NCBI GenBank assembly: GCA_009928985.1
Contig: SABL01000017.1
Location: 1 to 33,349, forward strand
Source: Clostridia bacterium
GTDB lineage: Bacteria > Bacillota > Clostridia > Saccharofermentanales > UBA5734
Reading direction: 5' to 3'
Length of the DNA stretch: 33,349 nt
Within the stretch, counting starts at the first letter, position 1. The number at the start of each line of letters is the position of its first letter. The position numbers were made by a program, and so were the translations under genes. Shown piece by piece: positions 1 through 7,189 of this stretch. Under the pieces are notes generated by a model. It had not been told where the DNA came from. It did not search any database and saw only the letters and a program-made list of their open reading frames with translations.

Positions 1-249
1 TTTGGCTTCGGTTTTGACGGGAGCTTCGGTCACGACTGCTTCCGGACGGATGACTTCTGGCCAGGCCATGTCGGCTTTGGGATATTCGCCGAACACTTTG
101 GCTTTGGCTTGGGCGATCTGATCATGGACACGGACGATGCCGACAGCCTGGGCTGTCACACCGCTGATGCTGATGATGCTGGAAAGAACAACGGCAGCAC
201 TCAGGACTTGGATCGCTTTGCGGGATACGCCGGAAGACAAAAAGGACAT
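1..249 (-). CDS. Secreted protein of unknown function, N-terminal part (runs off the window)
   Basis: The start was chosen at ATG 249-247 because GGGAGG lies 8 nt upstream. The 83 visible codons are open to the window edge. The N-terminus has a typical Sec signal peptide: a short region with Arg10-Lys11, a hydrophobic stretch at about residues 12-31, and a likely cleavage after Ala-Gln-Ala (33-35). The visible mature part begins with a short polar, possibly helical segment (His-Asp-Gln-Ile, then Ala/Lys-rich) and then becomes rich in Pro, Glu, Val, Ala and Thr, like a linker. No catalytic or binding motif is visible. Its 5' UTR holds a c-di-GMP-I riboswitch. In Clostridia such riboswitches often control surface, adhesion or motility proteins, so an extracellular or wall-associated role is a reasonable inference. 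The rest of the gene is needed to say more. Confidence 0.8.
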   Translation of the reverse strand, partial: MSFLSSGVSRKAIQVLSAAVVLSSIISISGVTAQAVGIVRVHDQIAQAKAKVFGEYPKADMAWPEVIRPEAVVTEAPVKTEAK

Positions 250-250
250 T

Positions 251-294
251 AAAAAAACCTCCCAGTTTCGGTAGCTGGCTGCCACGGGAGATTT
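251..294 (-). terminator. Candidate expression platform of the riboswitch (anti-aptamer hairpin with U-run)
   Basis: On the minus strand AAAUCUCCC (294-286) can pair with GGGAGGUUU (263-255), nine pairs with one U-G wobble, and the 3' arm merges into a run of seven U (257-251). The 5' arm belongs to the second aptamer hairpin, where UCCC can pair with GGGA, so the two folds compete. The 3' arm contains the Shine-Dalgarno sequence. The element could act as an intrinsic terminator, as a ribosome-site sequestor, or as both. Which state the ligand favours is not decided by the sequence. Confidence 0.5.
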
Positions 295-356
295 CCCAGA
301 GGCCCTTTAGCTTTGCGTCCCAGGCTTTAACCTGGTTTGCCTTTGTCGGCTGAAGG
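258..356 (-). promoter_or_regulatory. Cyclic di-GMP-I (GEMM-I) riboswitch
   Basis: Read on the minus strand, this leader contains the core elements of the GEMM-I aptamer in order. GGCAAACC comes first, then a CCAGG/CCUGG hairpin, then GGGACGCAAAGC, a second hairpin arm starting GGGCC, and GGCAGCC followed by GCUACCGA. The spacing fits the family. The first hairpin loop reads roughly UUAAAG, not a clean GNRA tetraloop. A P1-like helix could form between CCUUCAG (356-350) and CUGGGAGG (265-258, one bulged G), which would place the ribosome site of the downstream gene inside the aptamer. The motif assignment is by recognition of conserved segments; ligand binding is inferred from the family. Confidence 0.9.
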
Positions 357-422
357 CCTTAATGCCCTCGCCTGTTTTGCTTGATTGGCAGACTCTTGTC
401 ACACAAGTTTCTACTTGATGCC

Positions 423-451
423 AGATTACAATATCTTTACAAAGTTGTCAA
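423..451 (-). promoter_or_regulatory. Candidate sigma-A promoter of the riboswitch-controlled gene
   Basis: A perfect -35 TTGACA (451-446) is followed after 17 bp by TAATCT (428-423), a weak -10. The predicted start is near 416, giving a roughly 165-nt leader that holds the whole riboswitch. The remaining stretch between this promoter and the pfkA terminator (about 452-505) shows no gene or clear signal. Confidence 0.45.
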
Positions 452-505
452 TCATCGCCAGTCAAAATGTAATAAATAACACTCACGCCCAATCACTATA
501 TTGAT

Positions 506-553
506 AAAGACCGTCAACTCGCACGACTTGTCCGTGCTGGATTGACGGTCTTT
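506..553 (-). terminator. Long inverted repeat downstream of pfkA, probable terminator
   Basis: AAAGACCGTCAA (506-517) and TTGACGGTCTTT (542-553) are perfect 12-bp inverted arms. The 24-nt loop contains a second short stem, GCACG/CGTGC. On the minus strand the hairpin follows the pfkA stop by about 45 nt and ends in only three T, so termination may be weak. The symmetry would allow it to act in both directions. A smaller inverted repeat (GATGCTTT/AAAGCATC, 583-600) overlaps the pfkA stop codon. Confidence 0.6.
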
Positions 554-598
554 GCGATAGATTGCTCAAATGGAAATCCAACGATGCTTTCAAAAGCA

Positions 599-1579
599 TC
601 AGGATGTCAGAATCGTGGCGCGTTCCAGCTCGACTGGATCGATTGTCTTTTTCATGTTGATCGCTTCCTCGATGTCGATGTCAACGATTTTGCCGTCCTT
701 GTAGGCGATGACACGATTGTAGCGACCGTCACGCAAACACTCAACGGCATGCAGGCCCATCAGGCTGGCCATCTGGCGGTCACGCAGGGTCGGGCTGCCA
801 CCGCGCTGGAGGTGGCCGAGGATGGTGGCGCGGGCCTCTATACCGGTCAGTGTCTCGATTTGCTGGGCAATGTCCGTAGCTTTGGCAGCACCTTCGGCGA
901 CGACCACGATGAAATGGTGTTTGCCGCGGTTGCGCCCATCGAGGACAGCCTTGAGCACGTCTTTGTTGAAATCAAAGGGTCTCTCAGGGATGAGGACAAC
1001 CTCGGCACCGGTGGCAATGCCGACATTCAGTGCAATATAGCCTGCTGCGCGGCCCATGACCTCGATGACGCTGCAGCGTTCATGGGATGAAGCGGTATCG
1101 CGCAACTTATCAATGGCTTCCATGGCCGTATTCATGGCGGTGTCATAACCGATTGTATAGTCGGAGCAGGCGATATCGTTGTCAATCGTACCGGGGATTC
1201 CGATGACGGGGATGCCTTTTCTGGCCAAGTCACGGGCACCCTTGAAAGTTCCATCACCACCGATTGCAATGATGGCGTCTAGATTGAAAACCTTGGCCAT
1301 TTCGATCGCCCGGTCGACACCCTCGGGTGTCTGGAAAGTCTTCGATCGGGCTGTCATCAGGAAGGTGCCGCCGCGCTGGAGTTTTTCCGACACCGACGAG
1401 CGGTTGAGCTCCTCTATGTCTCCGCGCCAGAGACCATGATAGCCACGACGGATGCCATAGACCCGGTAGCCATAATACAAGCCAGTGCGCGTGACTGCGC
1501 GGATAGCTGCATTCATGCCAGGAGCATCTCCGCCACTGGTCAGAACGCCGATGTTCCGGATAATCTTTTGCTCATCCAT
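599..1579 (-). CDS. pfkA: ATP-dependent 6-phosphofructokinase
   Basis: This enzyme phosphorylates fructose 6-phosphate to fructose 1,6-bisphosphate, the committed step of glycolysis, in the cytoplasm. The 326-residue length matches bacterial PfkA. Visible motifs are the N-terminal SGGDAPGMNAAIR (about 15-27), GGDGT (107-111), PGTIDND (129-135, with catalytic Asp133) and LGHLQRGGSP in the C-terminal half. The Gly in GGDGT and the Gly in PGTIDND mark the ATP-using subgroup; PPi-using enzymes carry Asp and Lys at these places. ATG at 1579 was preferred over the longer open frame because AAGGAG lies upstream (11 nt) and the protein then starts just before the family N-terminus. It follows dnaE by 70 nt and probably has its own promoter as well as read-through from pgcA-dnaE. 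Confidence 0.95.
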   Translation of the reverse strand: MDEQKIIRNIGVLTSGGDAPGMNAAIRAVTRTGLYYGYRVYGIRRGYHGLWRGDIEELNRSSVSEKLQRGGTFLMTARSKTFQTPEGVDRAIEMAKVFNLDAIIAIGGDGTFKGARDLARKGIPVIGIPGTIDNDIACSDYTIGYDTAMNTAMEAIDKLRDTASSHERCSVIEVMGRAAGYIALNVGIATGAEVVLIPERPFDFNKDVLKAVLDGRNRGKHHFIVVVAEGAAKATDIAQQIETLTGIEARATILGHLQRGGSPTLRDRQMASLMGLHAVECLRDGRYNRVIAYKDGKIVDIDIEEAINMKKTIDPVELERATILTS

Positions 1580-1648
1580 GGGTTTTGCATCTCCTTGATC
1601 GATCGATTGCAAAAAGGCAGACCGGACATCATCCGGCAGGGACACTTT

Positions 1649-1678
1649 ATTATAGCAAAGCGATGTTGGCCATGCCAT
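1649..1678 (-). promoter_or_regulatory. Candidate internal promoter for pfkA inside the dnaE 3' end
   Basis: The minus strand reads ATGGCA (1678-1673), an 18-bp spacer and a perfect extended -10, TGC-TATAAT (1657-1649). The -10 hexamer overlaps the dnaE stop codon (CTA TAA TAA). This would let pfkA be transcribed apart from the replication gene. A small hairpin (CCGGA/TCCGG) lies in the resulting leader. Confidence 0.55.
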
Positions 1679-4600
1679 ATCTGGCGGCTATTTCCCTAAG
1701 GATTTTGTCGTCCGCTTCGATCCAGCAATCAGCTGGCAGCTCATGGCCAGTCCGGCTGCTGCCCAGATAGACTTTGACCCGCATGGGTCCATTGAAATAG
1801 CGGAGCATGGCCAGAAGCCGGTTATAGCCGGCATCGTCTTTCTCGCCCCAATAGCGGATGGCCAGGGTTCTGGTCGCGGCGGTGCTGCTGGCAGGGGCTG
1901 CGGCCGGTCGGTTGTCCCGGTTGGCAGGTCGGCCAGCAGCCGAACCTTTTGAGCTGCGATCACCGGTTGAACCGTTGCCGGTGCCTAAGTACCGGTCAAA
2001 ATCCGCAGGACGGCGTGTCAGGTCAGGGGTCAGAGGCAGTGCCAGTTCGGCAATGAACTTGGGGGTGTCATCGTCGCGCAAACTGAGCCGGCCGCCCAGG
2101 AGAACGGGCTGACCTTCCTGGAGCAGGCCGCCGTACTGGGCAAAGACACGCGGAAACACCAGGACTTCGCACGTGCCGGCCAAATCTTCAAAGGTCAGGA
2201 TGGCCATGGCTTCTTTGCTTTTGGTCGTGCGCGCTTTGCGGGCCACGATGAGGCCGGCGAAAACGGCCTTGGCCTGGTCACGCGCAGTCAAGGCCAGGGT
2301 GCCGATTTCTTCGTCACCTTCGTGTTGCTGGAGGGCACTGCTGTCGTGTGTGGCCAGCGCATTGATCGCATTGCGATATTCATCGAGGGGATGGCCGGTC
2401 ACATAGAGACCTAGCATCTCCTTCTCCATCGCCAGCAGATCCGCCGGGCTGAATTCTGGCAGAGCCGGGTAAGTTGGTTCTGCTTCTGTGTTGCCGGAGG
2501 CTGCATCATCCATGCCGAACAGGCTGAGCTGGCCTTCCATGCTCTGGCGGCGTGCATTTTGAAGATGCGTCATGAACGGATCGAGCACGGCAACCAGCTG
2601 CGAACGCGCGATGCCATACCCGTCAAAAGCTGAGGCCCGGACCAGGCTCTCGATCATTTTGCGGTTGAGATCGGACGCACTGGCGCGGCGCAGGAAGTCG
2701 CCATAGGAGGTGTAAGGACCTTTTCTGGTGCGGTCTTCAAGCACGGTCCGGATCGCGGCCTCACCGACATTTTTCACCGCGGCCAGAGAGAAGCGGATTT
2801 TGCCGTTTTCGGTGGTGAAACGGGCCTGGCTGGCATTGATGTCTGGCGGCAGGACCTCGATGCCCAGCTTGCGGCAAACCCGGACATAGGCGGCGGCCTG
2901 GCTGAGGCTCCCGAGGTAGCTGTTGAGCATGGCTGCCATGAATTCGACCGGGTAATAGTGCTTGAGCCAGGCGGTGTAATAGGCGACGACGGCATAGGCG
3001 GCAGCGTGCGATTTGTTGAAAGCATAACCGGCAAAAGCCATGACGTCGTCGAAGATTTTCTCAGCTGTCTCGAGATCGACACCGCGCGCCACGGAACCTG
3101 CGACTTCATTGCCCTTTTCGTCCACACCGCCATACAGGAACAAGTTCTTGTATTTGGCCATCTCAGCTGGTTTCTTCTTCGACATGGCACGACGGACATT
3201 GTCGGATTGGCCCATCGAGAAACCGGCCAGGTCGCGCACAATCTGCATGACCTGCTCCTGGTAGACGATGCAACCATAGGTCACGTTGAGGATCGGTTCG
3301 AGCAAGGGGTGGTCATAGCGGATCTTGGCCGGGTCATGCTTGGCAGCAACATACTGCGGAATCTGGTCCATCGGGCCGGGTCGATAGAGGGAAATACCAG
3401 CGATGATGTCTTCCAGTGACTCAGGCCGCAGTTCTTTCATGAAGCTGGTCATGCCACCGCTTTCCAGCTGGAACACCGCTTCGGTGTTGCCTTCACTGAT
3501 CATGGCGTACACAGCGCGGTCATCCATCGGCAGGGTGTCAAAATCAATCACCAATTGATGGTTTTTTGCCACCATGGCGGCCGTGTCCTGCATGACCGTC
3601 AGGGTCCGCAGGCCGAGGAAATCGAATTTAAGTAGACCAATCAGCTCGATGTTGTTTTTCGAATACTGGACGACGATCGAGTCTTCGTTTCTGGACAGGG
3701 GGGCCAGGTTGGTCAGCGGTTCGCTGGATATGACCACGCCAGCGGCATGGGTCGAGGCATGGCGCGGCATGCCTTCGAAACGGCGGGCCAGGTCGATCAC
3801 CTGGTGTGTCACCGGATTTTCTTCGTAATCCTTGCGCAATTCTTTGCTTTGCTCGAGCGCCCTGGCCAAGGTCATCCCGGGCATGCCGGGGACAAATTTG
3901 GCGATACGGTCGGTCTCGGCATAGGAGACATCGAGGGCGCGAGCGACATCGCGGATGCAGGCCCGGGCTGCCAGGGTGCCAAAAGTGATGACCTGGGCAA
4001 CACGGTCCTGGCCGTATTTGGCCGTGACGTATCGAATGACTTCCGGCCGCCGTTCATAGCAGAAATCGATGTCAAAGTCGGGCATGCTGACACGGTCGGC
4101 ATTGAGAAAGCGCTCGAAAATCAGCGAATACTTGAGCGGATCGATGTTGGTGATTTTCAGGCAATAGGCGGCCAGTGAGCCGGCTCCGGAACCACGGCCC
4201 GGACCGACCATGATCTCGCTGTCGCGGGCAAAGCGGATGAAATCCCAGACGATCAGGTAATAGTCTGTATAGCCCATCCGGTTGATGACTGAGAGCTCAT
4301 AAGCGAGCCTTTTTTCATAGGCCTCGCGCGGAATGTTCGTCGGCAGGCGCAGCCTTTCTTCCAGGCCCTGGCGACAGAGCTGCTCGAGGTAGGCAGTATT
4401 GGACAAGCCGACAGGGGTGGCAAAGGCAGGCAGATGAATGGTGTCAAAGTCGAGCTTGACCTGGCAACGGGCGGCGATGCGTCCGGTATTGGCGATTGCC
4501 TCCGGCTGGGCAGCAAAGGCCGTTGCCATTTCTTCGGGGGATTTGAGATAAAACGCATCTGACTGCATGCGCATGCGGTCGGGATCGCTCATCCGCTTGC

Positions 4601-5276
4601 CAGTCTGCATGCACAAGAGGACCTCATGCGCATGGGCGTCGTCCGGCATGAGATAGTGGCAATCATTGGTGGCGACCAGGGGGATCCCGGTTTCACGGCT
4701 GATCTCGATCAGCTGCGTGTTGACGAGAGCCTGCTCGGGAATCCCGTTGTGCTGCAGTTCGAGATAGAAATTGCCCCGGCCGAAAATTTCATCATATTGC
4801 AGGGCTAGCTGGACGGCGCGGGTGCGGTCGTGCTCCAGCAGGGCGCCGGGGATCTCGCCGCCCAGGCAGGCGGAGAGGGCAATCAGCCCGGACGCATGCT
4901 GGCGCAACAAATCATGGTCGATTCTCGGCCGATAATAAAAGCCATCGATGAAACCGATCGAGACCAGTTGCATCAGGTTCTGCCAGCCGGTCTGGTTTTC
5001 GGCCAAAAGGATCAGGTGCGACGGTTCCTTGTCGAGGCTGCCTTCTTTATCCGTGTGGCTTCTGGGGGCAACATAGACCTCGCAGCCCAGGATCGGGCGG
5101 ATGCCTTTGGCGATCAGGGCATTGTAGAAATCGACCGTGCCGAAGAGGACACCATGATCTGTGATCGCACAGGCATCCATGCCCAGCTCAAGGAGGCGAT
5201 CCGGCAACTCTTTGATCCGGATCGCCCCATCGAGCAAACTGTATTCCGTATGGAGGTGGAGGTGTGTAAAAGCCAC
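1650..5276 (-). CDS. dnaE: DNA polymerase III alpha subunit (DnaE1 type)
   Basis: This is the catalytic subunit of a replicative polymerase. In order: a PHP domain (HLHLH 5-9, Asp40-His41, Glu66, His87, Asp205 and His207), the C-family palm with PDFDIDF (Asp400, Asp402 in the usual catalytic positions) and KFDFLGL (Asp552), a perfect clamp-binding peptide QLSLF (916-920), an OB fold (about 1000-1075), a Gly/Ser/Ala/Pro-rich linker and a C-terminal domain. The metal ligands of the PHP domain look intact, unlike E. coli DnaE. The chosen GTG at 5276 starts just before the PHP motif and 10 nt after the upstream stop codon. No ribosome site is visible, so translation may be coupled. An in-frame GTG at 5324 would add 16 residues and overlap the mutase gene. 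The protein has 1208 residues, normal for DnaE1. Confidence 0.95.
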   Translation of the reverse strand: MAFTHLHLHTEYSLLDGAIRIKELPDRLLELGMDACAITDHGVLFGTVDFYNALIAKGIRPILGCEVYVAPRSHTDKEGSLDKEPSHLILLAENQTGWQNLMQLVSIGFIDGFYYRPRIDHDLLRQHASGLIALSACLGGEIPGALLEHDRTRAVQLALQYDEIFGRGNFYLELQHNGIPEQALVNTQLIEISRETGIPLVATNDCHYLMPDDAHAHEVLLCMQTGKRMSDPDRMRMQSDAFYLKSPEEMATAFAAQPEAIANTGRIAARCQVKLDFDTIHLPAFATPVGLSNTAYLEQLCRQGLEERLRLPTNIPREAYEKRLAYELSVINRMGYTDYYLIVWDFIRFARDSEIMVGPGRGSGAGSLAAYCLKITNIDPLKYSLIFERFLNADRVSMPDFDIDFCYERRPEVIRYVTAKYGQDRVAQVITFGTLAARACIRDVARALDVSYAETDRIAKFVPGMPGMTLARALEQSKELRKDYEENPVTHQVIDLARRFEGMPRHASTHAAGVVISSEPLTNLAPLSRNEDSIVVQYSKNNIELIGLLKFDFLGLRTLTVMQDTAAMVAKNHQLVIDFDTLPMDDRAVYAMISEGNTEAVFQLESGGMTSFMKELRPESLEDIIAGISLYRPGPMDQIPQYVAAKHDPAKIRYDHPLLEPILNVTYGCIVYQEQVMQIVRDLAGFSMGQSDNVRRAMSKKKPAEMAKYKNLFLYGGVDEKGNEVAGSVARGVDLETAEKIFDDVMAFAGYAFNKSHAAAYAVVAYYTAWLKHYYPVEFMAAMLNSYLGSLSQAAAYVRVCRKLGIEVLPPDINASQARFTTENGKIRFSLAAVKNVGEAAIRTVLEDRTRKGPYTSYGDFLRRASASDLNRKMIESLVRASAFDGYGIARSQLVAVLDPFMTHLQNARRQSMEGQLSLFGMDDAASGNTEAEPTYPALPEFSPADLLAMEKEMLGLYVTGHPLDEYRNAINALATHDSSALQQHEGDEEIGTLALTARDQAKAVFAGLIVARKARTTKSKEAMAILTFEDLAGTCEVLVFPRVFAQYGGLLQEGQPVLLGGRLSLRDDDTPKFIAELALPLTPDLTRRPADFDRYLGTGNGSTGDRSSKGSAAGRPANRDNRPAAAPASSTAATRTLAIRYWGEKDDAGYNRLLAMLRYFNGPMRVKVYLGSSRTGHELPADCWIEADDKILREIAARYGMANIALL

Positions 5277-5286
5277 GTGCGATTGA

Positions 5287-7026
5287 TCAGAGGTGCTCGC
5301 GCAGATAACCTTCGACCTGCTCACGCAACTGGTTCAGGGTGGCTTCGTTCTGGGCCTGGTCTTCGCCGTAGATGCCAAAGTAGATCTTGATTTTGGGTTC
5401 GGTGCCGGAAGGGCGGATGCAGAACCAGTCGATGCCGTCGAGCTCGTAAAGCAGGACATCGGACGGGGTCATTTCGATCGGGGTGCTCGAGCCATCAGCC
5501 AGGACGATCCGGTCGAGCGACTTGTAATCGCGCACAGCTCGCACAGGTACGCCGGGAACGCCCAAGTGCTTATTGCCCCGCAGATAGGCCATGCCGGACT
5601 TGATTTTTTCGATGCCCTCCTTGCCTTCCAGGGTGATCGAGATGGTTTTCTCAGCAGCATAGCCATAGCGCTGGAAAATTTCCTGCAGCAAGTCATAGAG
5701 AGTCTTGCCCTCGTCAGCAGCCGCGGCGGCCATTTCGCCGATCAACATGCTGGCGACCACGGCGTCCTTGTCGCGGACATCGGTGCCGGCCAGATAGCCA
5801 AAGCTCTCCTCAAAGCCGAACTGGTAATGCATCGGGCCAAACTCGTCGTGCTGCTTGATGAGCTCGGCGATAAATTTGAAACCGGTCAGGCACTCGAACA
5901 ACGTGACGCCATAGGCCTCGGCGATTCGTTTCGTCAATTTGGTCGAGACGATGGTCGTCACAACAAAGGACTGGTCCGGCAAGGTGGCGGATTTCTTTTT
6001 CGCGGACAGGATGTATTCCATCAGGAGAAGTCCGATCTGATTGCCGGACAAGACCTGGTAGCCACCATCACGGGTGCGGACACAGACGCCCGTGCGATCG
6101 GCGTCCGGATCGGTCGCGATCACGAGGTCAGCCCCTTCTTTCTGGGCCAGCTCAATCGCCATGGCCAGGGCGGAGCGTTCCTCTGGATTGGGGTAAGCCA
6201 CCGTCGGGAACCAGCCATCCGGCAGTTCCTGCTCAGGGACAACCAGGATATTGGTGAAGCCAATCTGGGAGAGGATGCGGCGGACAGGCTTGTTGCCGGC
6301 GCCGTGCAGGGGCGTGTAGACGATCTTGAGGTCACGGTGGCGCTGGACGGCATCCAGATTGATCGCCAGTTTTTTCAGCATCGCGGAATAAATGACGTCG
6401 AGATCTTCGCCAAAATCCTGCCACAAGCCCGTCGCACGGGCATTGTCCTCACTGAGGCAATTGAGGAGTGGCGGTAAGTCCTCGATTGAGTTCATGACAT
6501 CGCTGACGACGGTCGCGGCTTCCGGGGGCAGTTGGCCGCCATCCTCGCCGTAGGCTTTGTAGCCGTTATACTTGGCCGGATTGTGGCTGGCCGTGATCAT
6601 GATACCGCCTGCCGTCCGGAAATGACGGATGGCAAACGACAGCATCGGCACCGGCCGCAGCTCGTCGGAGAGGTAGACACGAATCCCGTGGGTGACAAAA
6701 ATCCGGGCGGACAGGACAGCAAATTCGCGTGAGAACAGGCGCGAGTCATAGGAAATGGCCACGCCGCGTGCCTTGGTGACTTCGCCTTGGCTGGCAAGGA
6801 AGCGGGCAAAACCCTCGGAAGCCCGGGCGACGGTGTAAAGGTTCATCCGGTTGGTCCCGGCGCCAAGCACACCGCGCAGGCCAGCGGTGCCGAATTCGAG
6901 GTCCATGTAAAACCGGTCTTCAATTTCTTTTTCATTCTGGGCGATCGCTAAAAGTTCGGTGCGGGTCGACTCGTCAAAATTCAGGTCAGTTGTCCAACGG
7001 TTGTAACGTTCCTGGGCCAAAGTCAT
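5287..7026 (-). CDS. pgcA: Alpha-D-phosphohexomutase (phosphoglucomutase/phosphomannomutase)
   Basis: This cytoplasmic enzyme interconverts hexose 1- and 6-phosphates, linking glycolysis to cell-wall and envelope sugar nucleotides. It has 579 residues, the size of the B. subtilis PgcA group. The four family loops are present: the phosphoserine loop TASHNP (near 145), the metal loop DPDADR (near 305), the sugar-specificity loop GFEESFGY (near 405) and the phosphate-binding RPSGTEPK near the C-terminus. FGTAGLRG near the N-terminus is also typical. AAGGAGG lies 7 nt before the ATG. It is the first gene of a unit with dnaE and pfkA, and an extended -10 promoter lies upstream. Whether glucose or mannose phosphate is preferred cannot be read from the sequence. 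Confidence 0.92.
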   Translation of the reverse strand: MTLAQERYNRWTTDLNFDESTRTELLAIAQNEKEIEDRFYMDLEFGTAGLRGVLGAGTNRMNLYTVARASEGFARFLASQGEVTKARGVAISYDSRLFSREFAVLSARIFVTHGIRVYLSDELRPVPMLSFAIRHFRTAGGIMITASHNPAKYNGYKAYGEDGGQLPPEAATVVSDVMNSIEDLPPLLNCLSEDNARATGLWQDFGEDLDVIYSAMLKKLAINLDAVQRHRDLKIVYTPLHGAGNKPVRRILSQIGFTNILVVPEQELPDGWFPTVAYPNPEERSALAMAIELAQKEGADLVIATDPDADRTGVCVRTRDGGYQVLSGNQIGLLLMEYILSAKKKSATLPDQSFVVTTIVSTKLTKRIAEAYGVTLFECLTGFKFIAELIKQHDEFGPMHYQFGFEESFGYLAGTDVRDKDAVVASMLIGEMAAAAADEGKTLYDLLQEIFQRYGYAAEKTISITLEGKEGIEKIKSGMAYLRGNKHLGVPGVPVRAVRDYKSLDRIVLADGSSTPIEMTPSDVLLYELDGIDWFCIRPSGTEPKIKIYFGIYGEDQAQNEATLNQLREQVEGYLREHL

Positions 7027-7101
7027 AAGGGTCCCTCCTTGTTCATTGGCGACGGTCCGAAAGCTTATGGCAAGATCTTCCGGCAGTCGAATTGTGAACT
7101 G

Positions 7102-7130
7102 ATTATATCATAGCTGGAAGCGCGCAGAAG
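7102..7130 (-). promoter_or_regulatory. Promoter of the pgcA-dnaE-pfkA unit
   Basis: The minus strand carries a perfect extended -10, TGA-TATAAT (7110-7102). The -35 region (about 7130-7124, CTTCTG/TTCTGC) is poor, as is common when the TGn extension is present. The predicted leader of about 70 nt shows no convincing structure. Confidence 0.6.
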
Positions 7131-7189
7131 GATCCGGTCTGCTCATTTTGCCGCGTGGTTTGCCACATGATCCGTCTGGCTTAGTCTAA

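Noticed and set aside
2774-3277. 167-codon open frame on the minus strand
   Set aside because: It is a second frame inside dnaE with biased Arg/Ser/Pro composition; not a gene.
5293-6477. 394-codon open frame on the plus strand
   Set aside because: It lies entirely opposite pgcA, which has all mutase motifs. The translation shows no family pattern and is explained by the high GC content.
7111-7189. Terminator between uvrB and pgcA
   Set aside because: Only a 4-bp GTGG/CCAC hairpin without a T-run is present, which is not sufficient for a call.
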